Made by a program: the position numbers and the translations under genes. The notes beneath the pieces are model-generated. The model did not search any database. It saw nothing but the letters and a program-made list of their open reading frames with translations, and was not told the origin of the DNA. This document shows, in pieces, positions 51,983 through 62,271 of a stretch of 64,000 nucleotides of DNA (within the stretch, counting starts at the first letter, position 1; the number at the start of each line of letters is the position of its first letter). This stretch comes from Bacteroidota bacterium (GTDB taxonomy: Bacteria > Bacteroidota > Bacteroidia > Chitinophagales > Chitinophagaceae). The stretch covers positions 1 to 64,000 of the forward strand of contig JAFAGR010000010.1 of assembly GCA_023422565.1 (NCBI GenBank), given 5' to 3'.

Positions 51983-52371
51983 ACATTTTAATGGTTTTTT
52001 ATTGAAGGGTTGCCTGGGATGACGATGTATTTAATTTTTTATCATAAATCGCTCCTGTTCTATCATTTAGACGAATAACAGAGGACGATAATGTGTTTCG
52101 AAGCGATCATTTTTTCTTAAGATCCGGAAGGGAAGATTTGTTAAAGTATTGCTAATGCCCATCCCGCAATAAATAAAGGTATTGTATATAATATAACATA
52201 TCGGATTGATTTGGTGATTGATACAATTTACAGGTGAGAAAATTACTCTATATACAATAAGTTCATAATTAAAATTCTCTTTTGAATAATAAAAATGGGC
52301 TTGTAGCGTTTTTATTACATCCACCCCTGGCCCTAACCAGGTTTTCTATTCATCCAATATCCAAAGAACAA
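51983..52371. other. Long spacer upstream of the giant secreted-protein gene
   Basis: About 390 bp without a gene. It is AT-rich and holds an 11-bp perfect inverted repeat, TATTGTATATA (52180-52190) and TATATACAATA (52249-52259), 58 bp apart, which could be a regulator site or chance. No clear TAnnTTTG element was found. A small TTG-started reading frame overlapping its right end is part of the giant gene's frame but not a likely start. Confidence 0.6.
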
Positions 52372-55300
52372 ATGAATCGATCAATTCCTCAACTGTTTTT
52401 GAACCGCCTAAGCGCCAAACGTTTTCTGCAACTTCGTAAATCCCTGTTTTTGTTTCTGCTGATTATAGGCAGCACGGGTTTATTTGCCCAAACAAACACC
52501 TGGGACGGGAGCGGCGGTGCCAACTGGTCAACAGCCTCCAGCTGGTCGCTCAACGTGGTGCCAACCTCGTCCCATGATGTGGTCATCCCCAACGGAATTA
52601 CTACTACTATCTATGTGAATATGGCGGCGCAGTGCCGGAGTTTAACCATGAATAGCGGTGGAACCGCAAACACCTTGTCTATTAACGCGGGCCAGAGCCT
52701 GACGGTTACGAACGGCGTTACCCTCGGGGCCGGTACCGGCACGGGAGATAATAAGACCTTGTCTGTGAATGCAGGCACATTATCTGCGGGTTGGCTGACC
52801 ATGACCGCAACCGGTGGATCGAGCAGGCAGACCCGGTTAAGCGTGAGCACAGGAACCGTGAATATTGATGGAGACATCTCCATGGGAGCAAATAACTATT
52901 TTAATTTCTCTTCAACGGGAACGTTGAACATAGAGGGAAACATCGTAGGTGGAACCTTGAATCCTTCAACCGGAACCGTGAATTTTCGCGGCTCACAAAG
53001 CCAGGTTATCACCGGATCTGGAACTTCCAATTTCTACAACGTTACGATAAACAAAGACGCAGCTTCGCAAACGGTTATCAACAGCGCTGATGCGATAACT
53101 GTGGGAGGAAACCTTACCATAAACACAGGTACTTTTCACCTGAATGCTACCGACGCAAACTCTACGATCAGCGGAAACCTGGTCATAAACCCTGCAGGCC
53201 GTCTTACGCATAATGTAAACTGGGACCTCAGCGGCAGGCTTCTTTCCGTAGGAGGCAACATGGATATCGACGGGGTTTTTGATTATTCGGCGCGTTCGCA
53301 TGTGCAGATGGCCGGAAGCGGAACAAAGTATGTGAGAACGGGCTCTGCGGCAGAATCGGCTTTTAGCATTTTGACGCTGACTTCCGGAAACTACCTTGCG
53401 TCAGGAGAGTTGAACATTAATGATAATTTTTGGCCGATGTTTTCAACCGGAGGTTCATTTCGTACTAACGGTAATACCGTAAACGCAAATGCGGCCTTGC
53501 TTACTGCCGGAGGTACGGTTTATGTTGATGGAGGAACATTGAATGTATCAGGAGGATTGCATACAGGTACGGGGGTTGCGGGGTACTTAAATATTTCTTC
53601 AGGCACGCTTAATACCGATTTTTTCAACCTTGGAGACGGAACAGTTGCAGGTTTTGTCACACAATCCGGTGGTATCTTCAACATCACCGGCAATGTGACC
53701 ATAAATACTTCCAGCGTTTTTACCTGTTCCAATTCTCCCGCGATAAATGTGGGAGGAAACTGGGTGAGTAATAACAGCGGCGGATTTGTTCCCGGTTCAT
53801 CAGTTTTAACCTTTAACAACACAGCATCTGATCAGTATATACAAGGCTCTGCTTCAACTCATAGTTTTTCTACAATTAATGTAAACAAAACAGGGCGAAT
53901 GCTTCATGTTAGCGGATCAGCCACTACGTTGAATGTTTCAAGAATGAACATCAACCAAGGTACGTTTAATGCAGGCACCGCAACTACGATAAATGTGTCC
54001 GGTAACTGGATGAACAACGGATCTTACACCCAGGCTTCGGCCCGCGTGGTGTTTAACGGCACAGCACTTCAAACAATTTCCGGTAGTTCGCTTACTACTT
54101 TTCACCAGGTAACTGTGAACAACGCGGCCGGCATAACCTTAAGCGGCATTGATGCGGCGATAAGCGGAGGGGTAGCGGCTCTTACTTTCACTAACGGAAA
54201 GATCAGTACAGGAACCAGGAAGCTTGTGCTTGCTTCAAATACAACCATTACCGGAGCGGCCGCGGGCCGTTTCGTGAACGGATCGATCGAATTTAATGTG
54301 GCCACAGGCGGATCCACAAAATTTTTCGCAGTGGGAGATGGTAATGATTATACGCCCGTAACCCTGGTTCTGAATACGGTGAGTGCTGCCGGAAGCATCA
54401 CCATATCCACTTCAGGAAATGATTTCTCACAGTTGCCATCTTCACTTTTATCGGAAGACAGAAGTGTGAATCGAACATACACATTGCTGAATAATGGCGT
54501 CACACTTTCAAATTATTCTGCTGAATTCAATTTTACCGCAACAGATATTGATGCCGGCGCAATCACCAACCAATTTATTGTAGGCCGGTATAGTGCCGGA
54601 TGGACTTATCCGACAGTGAGCGCAAGAACAGCGACCAGTACATCTGTGTCGGGACTTACCGGCTTTGGCCGTTTCTCAATTGCAGAAGGAGGAACAGTTG
54701 CCCCGGTGGTAGATTCAAACCCTGCCAATACATCTGCCTGTAACGGGCTTTCCGCGTCAATTTCGGCTTCTTTTGTAAGTCAGGTGAATTGCAATATCAC
54801 ATGGTATATAAGTACCGATGGCGGTGGATCATACAACCCGATTACTATCGCTGCACCATACAGTGTATCGGCATCGCAATCCGGGAATGTGTTCACCTCA
54901 ACTCTTACAATTAATCCTACTACAGCTGGCATGGACAATCATCGTTTTTATGCGATGGCTACAAACAGCCGCGGTTCAATAAATTCAAATTCTGCGGTGC
55001 TTACTCTGGTAGCCCTTCCTTCGGCAAATGCGGGGCCGGCAATGGCTGCAATTTGCGGCGGTGGAACGAGCTCGGTATTAGGTGGATCGATCGGCGGCAC
55101 CGCCACCGGCGGAATATGGAGTTCAGATGCAGGCGGCACGTTCTCACCTTCGGCCACTAACTTACATGCTACGTGGACGCCTCCTGCCGCATACTATGGC
55201 ACCGCAGTGTTAACCCTCACCACAACAGGCGGGTGCACACCGATAACTGCATCAAAAAATATTGTTGTAAATCAATCGCCTGATGTGATCACGTTTCATG

Positions 55301-58300
55301 AAACAGTAGTGAATTCATGTTTGGGCGAAATAAGAACACTGTCTGCCACAAACTCTACAACCGCATCAGCAAGTTCAGGAAATATTAATCTTGCAATTCC
55401 CAATAACTCTGCAACGGGTGTAACGCATACTATGTCGGTAGCGGGCATTCCGGCCAGTGCAATAGTAAACAGTATTGCCGTAACATTCAATGTTGCCCAT
55501 ACCGAAGTTGCCGATATGATCATGAACATTAAGGCACCCAATGGCAATGTGTTTAACCTCGTAAACAGGCAGCCGGGTGGTGCGGGTACAAATTTTACGA
55601 ATACCAGGGTAGCCAGCAATGGCACAGTAACTTTTGCCTCTTCAGCTTCTCCGTTTACAGGAACATTTTCGCCTGATGCTACAAACGGCATCGGCGCTAC
55701 CGGATTTATTTCCAACACAACAAACTTTGCCAACCTGTTTTCAATACCCAACGGAAACTGGACGATAATTGCACGCGACGCGGCATCCTTTAATTCGGGA
55801 ACACTCTCATCATGGTCGATAGAAGTGAACTGGAGTTATCCCGTTACCTGGAGCCCCTTCACTAATCTATTCACTAACGCCGCTGCTACAATTCCGTACA
55901 CCGGACAGGCTCAGTCTGCAGTTTATATAAAAGGAAATACAATTTCTTCTACAGTGTACACTGCGAGTGCAACATCTGATAATGGCTGCACCCGTACAGG
56001 AACTGCCACCGTAAATATTAACGATATCCCCGTGATCACTCTCGGCGCAAATTATTGTTACGGCCCCTATACCATTCAGCTTTGGGGGCAAAGCAATTTG
56101 CCGGTTTCTTATACATGGAGTACAGGTGAAACAACGGATTCTATCGTAGTTGATATTGCGGGAACCTATACGGTAACAGGAACCACGCCGGCCGGATGTT
56201 CTTCAAATGCGTCTATTACTCTTGGGCTCGAAGCCATTGATAACGGTGATTTCGAACAGGGTAACACGGGTTTCAATTCAGCATACTCATATGTAAGCAA
56301 CACGGTAGCCAATGGCATGACGCCTGAACAACGCTACACCGTGCATAATGATGCGAATTTCACCCACACCAATTTTTGGGGAAAAGACCATACCACGGGC
56401 ACGGGAAATTTCATGATCATTAATGGAAGCGGAACAACGCCTCCGCCAAATGTTTGGCAAAAGACAATTAACGTAATTCCAAATACGCTTTACTATTTCT
56501 CTGCATGGGCGATCAGTTTGAACAGCGTTGGCCCGTATGCTAACCTGCAGTTTAATGTGAACGGCTCACAGGTAGGAACCACCACAGGCGCCTTACCTGC
56601 CAGGCCGCAGAATAACAATCCGCCATTTAACTGGGTGAGGTTTTTTGGAACCTGGAATTCCGGGTCTGCAACAACGGCGGTAGTTTCTATTGTTGACCTT
56701 ACAACCGCTGCGGGGGGGAATGATTTTGGAATAGATGATATTTCTTTTGGAACGCTTGCGCCCTTTATCAAACTTACTACAATCGGCCGGGATACACAGG
56801 TGCTTTGCAAAAATGTTCCAATTCAATCTATAGTATATACTGTGGGCGGTGGCGACGCAGGCCCGCAGATCACGGGGCTTCCTCCGGGGATCACCTCAAA
56901 TTTTGAAGGCACAACTCTTACTTTATCGGGAACGCCAACTACAGCAGGTGTTTACAACTATACCATTCAAACCACCGGAAACTGTAATGTGGCAACAACC
57001 TATGGGCATATCACCGTAAACGAGCAGACGATTTCGCTCACAAGTGCTCCTTCTACTGCGAGCCAAACGCTTTGCATCAATACTGCGTCTACGCCTATCC
57101 GTTATACGGTAGGAGGAACTGCAACGGGAGCATCTGTAAGCGGTCTCCCGGCAGGAATGAGCGGAAGTTTCAGCGGCGGTGTACTAACCATATCAGGAAA
57201 CCCCTCTGTACTTGGTACATTTAATTATACTGTTACTACATCGGGTGCGTGCCAGGCGGTTAGCCTCTCAGGAACGGTCGTTGTTCAAAGGCAGTTATTG
57301 TCTTTATCATCCGGTGCGGGCACTAACGTACAAACCGTATGCAGAAACAGCAGTATAAGTGACATTACTTATAATGTAGGCGGCTCTGCAACCGGAGCCA
57401 GCGTTACAGGGTTGCCTGCCGGAGTTTCTGCCTCCTATAGCAATGGCGTGGTTACTATAAGTGGCAGCCCCGCCAATACAGGAATCTACCATTATGTAGT
57501 TACAACAAACGGTGTATGCTCTCCCGTAAATGCGGGCGGCGATATTACAGTGGTTGAAGCCACAATTGTAAGAACCTCCGCTGCGGGTACAGATAACCAA
57601 TCCGTATGTATCAATTCAACTGTTACGCCAATAGTATATTCAACAGGCGGAACGGCGACCGGTGCCACGGTGTCGGGATTGCCAGCTGGCATGACGGGCA
57701 CATATAACGGTGGCGCATACACTATATCAGGAACTCCGTCTCAGCAAGGCGTGTTCAACTATACGATCACCACAACCGGCACCTGCACGCCTGCAACGGC
57801 CACGGGTACAGTTACCGTTTATCCTCCTTCTGATGGTGGCTCCATTGCGAATGCCTCTATCTGCAGTGGCGGAAGCGGATCACTCACATTAACCGGCTAC
57901 ACCGGAAATATTGTAAGGTGGCAGGTTTCTCCGGATGGTGTAAGCTGGACGAATATTTCAAACACCACCGCCACACAGGTTTATTCAAATATCACCACTG
58001 CCACTTATTATCGCGCACAAACTCAAACCGGATCATGCGCGGTGGTAAATTCGGCTGCAGGAAAAGTGGGAATACATAATCTATGGACCGGTGCGGTGGA
58101 TACCGACTGGAATAATGGCGCGAATTGGTCAGACGGGCTTGTGCCTACGGCTTCATGTAACAATGTGGTGATACCTGTTATTACCGGCGCAGTTTACCCG
58201 CAGTTAACAGGAGGAGTGGCAACAATAGAAAACCTGGTGGTGCATAATGGGGCAACTTTGTCAGTAGAAAACGCAACCCTCCAGGTTTCAGGCCAGATCA

Positions 58301-60354
58301 TTAATAACGGCACAATAAATTTTGAACTCGGTACATTGGAATTGAATGGCTCATCGCAACAAACCATTGCAGGCAGCCAGTTTTACAATGCCAGTATCAA
58401 TACGCTTCTCGTAAGCAATGCTTCCGGAGTTTCCCTGGGTGGTACCAATGATACGCTAAAGATCACAGGTGAAGTTGCCTTTGGTACAAGCAATGCGGTG
58501 CTTACTACTAACGGGAACCTTACGATCACCTCGAATATTAACGGTACCGCGAGCGTAGCTGATATGACCGCAGGCGGCTTATTTACAGGAAACGACATAC
58601 AGGGTAATGTAACCGTGGAGCGATATATACCGCAGCATTCAAAAGCATGGCAATTGCTTTCGGTTCCCACAAAGGGATCTACGATCAAAGCTTCATGGCA
58701 GGAAGGAAACAGTCCGCTTGGTAACATTCGCCCGGGTTACGGAACCATCATCACCGGTAGCGTGGCGGGCGCAGTAGCGCAAGGGTTTGATGTGCATACG
58801 CCTGCGGGAGCTTCAATAAAAACTTTTAATTCCGTAACAAATGCATGGGATGGAGTTACCTCTACCAACCTGCCAATCGCAAATAAAAAGGGCTACATGT
58901 TTTTGGTGAGGGGAGACCGTAGCGTGACCACATCCAATGCTCCGGCAACTGCCACCACATTGCGTACCACCGGTCAGTTGTACACCAGCGGTGCGAATGC
59001 TCCTGAAGCGACCAATGTGGCTGCGGGTAAAATGGAATCCGTGGGCAACCCTTACGCTTCTGCAATTGATTTTTCAAAAGTGACCAAAACAGCCGGAATT
59101 GCAGATGTGTTTTATGTATGGGATCCTCGGCTGACGAACAGCAATTCAGCATACGGGCTTGGAGGATACCAAACCTTCACCTGGGCGGGTGGGTCTTACC
59201 AGGTTACTCCGGGCGGAGGAAGTTATGTAAACGGAAATACGAACATTGAATCGGGACAGGCCTTCTTTGTTCATGCACCGGCCACTGCGGGAACTGTTTC
59301 CTTTACCGAGTCGGCGAAGGTTTCAGGCCATAATGTAGTGAACAGAACCCAGCTTGGATATTGGGAAATGTTGAGAACTAACATGTATGCTATCTCCGGA
59401 GGTACAAGGGTTTTAGTGGATGGTGTAATGACACAGTTCAACCCTTCATTCTCGAATAGTGTAGATCAAGATGATGCGCCCAAACTCACCAACACCGGAG
59501 AGAACATCGCCTTGTTCAGGGAGAATAAAAGGCTGTCTGTTGAAAGCAGGTACACACTCAGCGCCAATGATACGATTTTCTTCATGCTGAGCCAGATGAG
59601 GGCGATGCAGTACCAGTTCGATCTGATACCGCGTGATCTTGCCGGAAACACCACACTTGAAGCGTTCCTGGAAGACAGCTTTCTCGGCACTTCAACACCG
59701 GTTAGTTTAACAGATACCACACGAATATCCTTCAGCATCATCAACGTGGCCGGTTCGTATGCGGCCAACCGTTTCAGGCTTGTTTTCAAAACAATGGCTA
59801 TGTTGCCGGTGACCTTTACCCAAATTTCGGCTAACCGTAACCGTGAGAAAGATATTGAAGTGAAGTGGAAAGTGGAAAATGAAACTTCGATGGAAAAGTA
59901 TGTTGTGGAACGCAGCGCAGACGGAAGAACGTTTGCAGCGATCGCCAGTGCAAACCCGATGGCCAACAACGGAGGTGCATATCAATACCTTCACCTTGAC
60001 AGAGATCCTCTCGAAGGAGATAACTTTTACCGCATAAAAGGCATCAGCCTGAACGGTATGGTGCAGTACAGTTCTGTGGTATTGGTTAAAGCAGAAGGAA
60101 GCCGGCCTGTTTTCTCGGTTCATCCGAACCCGGTAAAAAATAAGACACTGCAACTGCACGTTTCCGGCCAGGCGGTTGGTGAGTATAGGTTGATGCTCGT
60201 GAACGCATTGGGGCAGGTTATGCATGATTCTAAGGTGAGCGTAAGTGCAGGAAACGCTGTTATACCGGTTTACCTTAGAAATGTTTCGAAAGGAATTTAT
60301 TACCTGAAACTTTCAGGCCCTGCGAAATTCAGTCAGCAGGTTATGATTGAGTAA
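52372..60354 (+). CDS. Giant type IX-secreted surface protein (2660 aa)
   Basis: Start ATG 52372: MNRSIPQLFLNRLSAKRFLQ then a hydrophobic signal ending GLFAQTNTW; an in-frame TTG at 52282 would put 30 residues before it. Order: a Gly/Thr/Asn-rich beta-solenoid-like repeat region beginning TWDGSGGANWSTASSW (to about 54.7 kb); Ig/PKD-like domains; a proprotein convertase P domain (about 55.4-55.84 kb, MIMNIKAPNGNVFNLVNRQ); a carbohydrate-binding-like domain (about 56.2-56.76 kb, NTLYYFSAWAISLNS); four tandem Ig-like repeats (56.77-57.84 kb); a second solenoid start, LWTGAVDTDWNNGANWSDG; and a C-terminal type A sorting domain from VHPNPVKNKTLQLHV. No catalytic domain, so an adhesin or matrix role is inferred. 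Confidence 0.93.
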   Translation: MNRSIPQLFLNRLSAKRFLQLRKSLFLFLLIIGSTGLFAQTNTWDGSGGANWSTASSWSLNVVPTSSHDVVIPNGITTTIYVNMAAQCRSLTMNSGGTANTLSINAGQSLTVTNGVTLGAGTGTGDNKTLSVNAGTLSAGWLTMTATGGSSRQTRLSVSTGTVNIDGDISMGANNYFNFSSTGTLNIEGNIVGGTLNPSTGTVNFRGSQSQVITGSGTSNFYNVTINKDAASQTVINSADAITVGGNLTINTGTFHLNATDANSTISGNLVINPAGRLTHNVNWDLSGRLLSVGGNMDIDGVFDYSARSHVQMAGSGTKYVRTGSAAESAFSILTLTSGNYLASGELNINDNFWPMFSTGGSFRTNGNTVNANAALLTAGGTVYVDGGTLNVSGGLHTGTGVAGYLNISSGTLNTDFFNLGDGTVAGFVTQSGGIFNITGNVTINTSSVFTCSNSPAINVGGNWVSNNSGGFVPGSSVLTFNNTASDQYIQGSASTHSFSTINVNKTGRMLHVSGSATTLNVSRMNINQGTFNAGTATTINVSGNWMNNGSYTQASARVVFNGTALQTISGSSLTTFHQVTVNNAAGITLSGIDAAISGGVAALTFTNGKISTGTRKLVLASNTTITGAAAGRFVNGSIEFNVATGGSTKFFAVGDGNDYTPVTLVLNTVSAAGSITISTSGNDFSQLPSSLLSEDRSVNRTYTLLNNGVTLSNYSAEFNFTATDIDAGAITNQFIVGRYSAGWTYPTVSARTATSTSVSGLTGFGRFSIAEGGTVAPVVDSNPANTSACNGLSASISASFVSQVNCNITWYISTDGGGSYNPITIAAPYSVSASQSGNVFTSTLTINPTTAGMDNHRFYAMATNSRGSINSNSAVLTLVALPSANAGPAMAAICGGGTSSVLGGSIGGTATGGIWSSDAGGTFSPSATNLHATWTPPAAYYGTAVLTLTTTGGCTPITASKNIVVNQSPDVITFHETVVNSCLGEIRTLSATNSTTASASSGNINLAIPNNSATGVTHTMSVAGIPASAIVNSIAVTFNVAHTEVADMIMNIKAPNGNVFNLVNRQPGGAGTNFTNTRVASNGTVTFASSASPFTGTFSPDATNGIGATGFISNTTNFANLFSIPNGNWTIIARDAASFNSGTLSSWSIEVNWSYPVTWSPFTNLFTNAAATIPYTGQAQSAVYIKGNTISSTVYTASATSDNGCTRTGTATVNINDIPVITLGANYCYGPYTIQLWGQSNLPVSYTWSTGETTDSIVVDIAGTYTVTGTTPAGCSSNASITLGLEAIDNGDFEQGNTGFNSAYSYVSNTVANGMTPEQRYTVHNDANFTHTNFWGKDHTTGTGNFMIINGSGTTPPPNVWQKTINVIPNTLYYFSAWAISLNSVGPYANLQFNVNGSQVGTTTGALPARPQNNNPPFNWVRFFGTWNSGSATTAVVSIVDLTTAAGGNDFGIDDISFGTLAPFIKLTTIGRDTQVLCKNVPIQSIVYTVGGGDAGPQITGLPPGITSNFEGTTLTLSGTPTTAGVYNYTIQTTGNCNVATTYGHITVNEQTISLTSAPSTASQTLCINTASTPIRYTVGGTATGASVSGLPAGMSGSFSGGVLTISGNPSVLGTFNYTVTTSGACQAVSLSGTVVVQRQLLSLSSGAGTNVQTVCRNSSISDITYNVGGSATGASVTGLPAGVSASYSNGVVTISGSPANTGIYHYVVTTNGVCSPVNAGGDITVVEATIVRTSAAGTDNQSVCINSTVTPIVYSTGGTATGATVSGLPAGMTGTYNGGAYTISGTPSQQGVFNYTITTTGTCTPATATGTVTVYPPSDGGSIANASICSGGSGSLTLTGYTGNIVRWQVSPDGVSWTNISNTTATQVYSNITTATYYRAQTQTGSCAVVNSAAGKVGIHNLWTGAVDTDWNNGANWSDGLVPTASCNNVVIPVITGAVYPQLTGGVATIENLVVHNGATLSVENATLQVSGQIINNGTINFELGTLELNGSSQQTIAGSQFYNASINTLLVSNASGVSLGGTNDTLKITGEVAFGTSNAVLTTNGNLTITSNINGTASVADMTAGGLFTGNDIQGNVTVERYIPQHSKAWQLLSVPTKGSTIKASWQEGNSPLGNIRPGYGTIITGSVAGAVAQGFDVHTPAGASIKTFNSVTNAWDGVTSTNLPIANKKGYMFLVRGDRSVTTSNAPATATTLRTTGQLYTSGANAPEATNVAAGKMESVGNPYASAIDFSKVTKTAGIADVFYVWDPRLTNSNSAYGLGGYQTFTWAGGSYQVTPGGGSYVNGNTNIESGQAFFVHAPATAGTVSFTESAKVSGHNVVNRTQLGYWEMLRTNMYAISGGTRVLVDGVMTQFNPSFSNSVDQDDAPKLTNTGENIALFRENKRLSVESRYTLSANDTIFFMLSQMRAMQYQFDLIPRDLAGNTTLEAFLEDSFLGTSTPVSLTDTTRISFSIINVAGSYAANRFRLVFKTMAMLPVTFTQISANRNREKDIEVKWKVENETSMEKYVVERSADGRTFAAIASANPMANNGGAYQYLHLDRDPLEGDNFYRIKGISLNGMVQYSSVVLVKAEGSRPVFSVHPNPVKNKTLQLHVSGQAVGEYRLMLVNALGQVMHDSKVSVSAGNAVIPVYLRNVSKGIYYLKLSGPAKFSQQVMIE
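56773..57837 (+). repeat. Four tandem Ig-like repeats within the giant gene
   Basis: Units of about 88 residues begin at 56773, 57037, 57304 and 57571. Each contains a VC/LC-N motif near residue 13, a VGG-ATGA- core, a GLP-G- turn, a (T/V)(L/I)(T/S)(I/L)SG(T/N/S)P segment and a closing Cys near residue 70. Two Cys per unit could form a disulfide. Confidence 0.9.
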
Positions 60355-60373
60355 CATTTAAATTGAATCATAA

Positions 60374-60405
60374 AAAAAGCAGGATCTTTTTGGGTCCTGC
60401 TTTTT
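60374..60405 (+). terminator. Terminator of the giant gene
   Basis: AAAAAGCAGGATC / GGTCCTGCTTTTT stem with a T-rich tail, 20 bp past the stop, between the giant gene and scpB; it may serve both directions. Confidence 0.88.
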
Positions 60406-60408
60406 CGT

Positions 60409-61146
60409 TTATACATTATCGTTAGTTTCCGGCTCTTCCGGTTCCTTTGGTTTCTGTTGTTCCGGACTCTCTTCTACTTCCTGCCCGTTGTCAGACTCAA
60501 CAGCATATCCCTCTTGGGGCGTAGCGGGAGTTGAATTCCCTTCTTCAGTATTTTCTTCGCCCCCCAGCACATTCACCGGTGTGGCCTTCACCAGTTCCTC
60601 CATCAATACCTCGTCTATTTTAGGTAATTCCTCCGGAGTATTTATCCCGAAATAATCCATGAAAGATTTGGAAGTGGAATAAATAAGCGGCTTGCCTACG
60701 GCATCTTCATTTCTTCCTGAAATGATCACGAGATCTTTTTCCAGCAGTTTTTGTACGGCGTAATCGCAGTTCACACCACGTATAGCCTCGATCTCACTTT
60801 TTGTGATGGGTTGTTTGTAAGCGATGATAGCCAGCGTTTCAAGCGCTGCAGCGGAAAGCCTTTTAATGAACTTGTCGCCGTTAATCTGCGCGACTGTTTT
60901 ATGGTATTTCGGTTTTGTAAGAAACTGCCATCCGCCCCCGCTTTGTAAAACTTCAAATGCGTAAAAGTCGGAATCGTATTTTTCTCTTATCCCTTCAAGC
61001 GCTGCAGTAACCTGGTCGATATCAGCTCTGTCTTCAATAAAGCCAAGAGCATTGTTAACCAGTTCCGCAATTTCCATTGTGGTCAACGGCTTATCACTTG
61101 CAAAGATCAAAGCTTCAATGTGGGGGATAATTTCAGATATCTCCAT
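60409..61146 (-). CDS. scpB: SMC-Scp complex subunit ScpB
   Basis: A 245-residue winged-helix protein of the condensin complex that compacts and segregates the chromosome with SMC and ScpA. Recognisable are IIPHIEALIFASDKPLTTME, KRLSAAALETLAIIAYKQPI, SEIEAIRGVNCDYAVQKLLE and VISGRNEDAVGKPLIYSTSK. The C-terminal 70 residues are a low-complexity Glu/Pro/Asn tail. scpA is not in the window. Complete. Confidence 0.95.
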   Translation of the reverse strand: MEISEIIPHIEALIFASDKPLTTMEIAELVNNALGFIEDRADIDQVTAALEGIREKYDSDFYAFEVLQSGGGWQFLTKPKYHKTVAQINGDKFIKRLSAAALETLAIIAYKQPITKSEIEAIRGVNCDYAVQKLLEKDLVIISGRNEDAVGKPLIYSTSKSFMDYFGINTPEELPKIDEVLMEELVKATPVNVLGGEENTEEGNSTPATPQEGYAVESDNGQEVEESPEQQKPKEPEEPETNDNV

Positions 61147-61207
61147 GAATAAGATTTGACAAAACGAATTCCTGCTTTTTTATAATCCAGGTACCCTACA
61201 GAGAATT

Positions 61208-62086
61208 TTAACCCTGCAAAGCCGCAGCTCCGCTCACAATTTCTGTAAGCTCTGTGGTAATGGCAGCCTGGCGAGCCCTGTTATAGCTGATCTTAAGCGT
61301 TTTCAACAATTCATTCGCGTTATCGCTTGCCTTGTCCATCGCTGTCATCCTTGCCCCATGCTCACTGGCATTTGCGTCAAGCACCGATTTGTATAACTGG
61401 GTGTTCAGAATTTTAGGCATCAGTTCGGCCACAAGAACTTTCTGGTCGGGTTCAAATATAAAGTCCGCTTTTTTACCGCTTTCTTCAACCGTTTTTCGAA
61501 CAGGCAGAAATGGCTCGGCAATAAAACGCTGAGTGGCAGCATTCTTAAATTCGCTGTAAACCACTTCAACTGCATCAAATTCTTTTGCGGCAAAAGCATC
61601 CATTGCGTATTTAGAAGCTGCCTGTACACGGTCGAAACTCAATCCGGTAAAGATATCCCAATAAGCATCCACCACTTTAAACCCGTTCTTCAAGAAATGT
61701 TCGTAGCCTTTTTTACCGATAGGTAGTACGGTCACATTTCCCCTGTCAAATTGTTGGGGATATTTTTCGCGGATGACTTGTTTTGCGAGCTTTATCAGGT
61801 TGCTGTTATATCCCCCGCAAAGGCCGCGGTCGCTTGTAACCACTATCACAAGCACTCTTTCTACCGGGCGCTCTATGGCCAGGTCCATAGCAATATCCCC
61901 TTCAGTATTACTGATAATATTGCTGAGCATTTCCTGCAGCTTTTGAGCATAAGGCCTCATTTGCGTGATCGCGTCCTGCGCCCTGCGTAACTTCGCCGCG
62001 CTTACCATTTTCATGGCCTTCGTGATCTGCTGTGTACTTTGAACACTCTTTATTCGGTTCCTGACTTCTTTTAATGCGCCACTCAT
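61208..62086 (-). CDS. atpG: F0F1 ATP synthase subunit gamma AtpG
   Basis: Start at ATG 62086 gives the usual MSGALKEVRNRIKSVQSTQQ and 292 residues; an in-frame start at 62137 would add 17 residues and overlap the promoter. The gamma subunit is the rotating shaft of the F1 motor. ITKAMKMVSAAKLRRAQDAI and the C-terminal SYNRARQAAITTELTEIVSG are hallmark ends, and the central SDRGLCGGYNSNLIK is present. Other atp genes are not in the window. It is divergent from secA. Confidence 0.97.
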   Translation of the reverse strand: MSGALKEVRNRIKSVQSTQQITKAMKMVSAAKLRRAQDAITQMRPYAQKLQEMLSNIISNTEGDIAMDLAIERPVERVLVIVVTSDRGLCGGYNSNLIKLAKQVIREKYPQQFDRGNVTVLPIGKKGYEHFLKNGFKVVDAYWDIFTGLSFDRVQAASKYAMDAFAAKEFDAVEVVYSEFKNAATQRFIAEPFLPVRKTVEESGKKADFIFEPDQKVLVAELMPKILNTQLYKSVLDANASEHGARMTAMDKASDNANELLKTLKISYNRARQAAITTELTEIVSGAAALQG

Positions 62087-62134
62087 ATAAAAAGATATTA
62101 TTAAGATGCTTACGCACCCCTGATTTTTGAGGCG

Positions 62135-62142
62135 CAAAGGTA
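62135..62142 (-). promoter_or_regulatory. -7 promoter element of atpG
   Basis: On the minus strand TACCTTTG fits TAnnTTTG, 48 bp before the atpG ATG. Confidence 0.55.
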
Positions 62143-62171
62143 AGCGAAACGGATGAAAAAAAAGTTTCCTT

Positions 62172-62179
62172 TACCTTTG
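62172..62179 (+). promoter_or_regulatory. -7 promoter element of secA
   Basis: TACCTTTG fits TAnnTTTG, about 90 bp before the secA ATG. It mirrors the atpG element 30 bp away on the opposite strand. Confidence 0.5.
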
Positions 62180-62271
62180 CTTCCCTGTCATTTTGGCCAC
62201 TGTGTTAATATAGCATTGTATTTGAAAATGACAGTCACGGATCATTCCTAATGAATTACAATAATTAATAT

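Noticed and set aside
52282..52371. 30-residue N-terminal extension of the giant protein
   Set aside because: It uses a TTG start and places a second hydrophobic stretch before the signal peptide at 52372.
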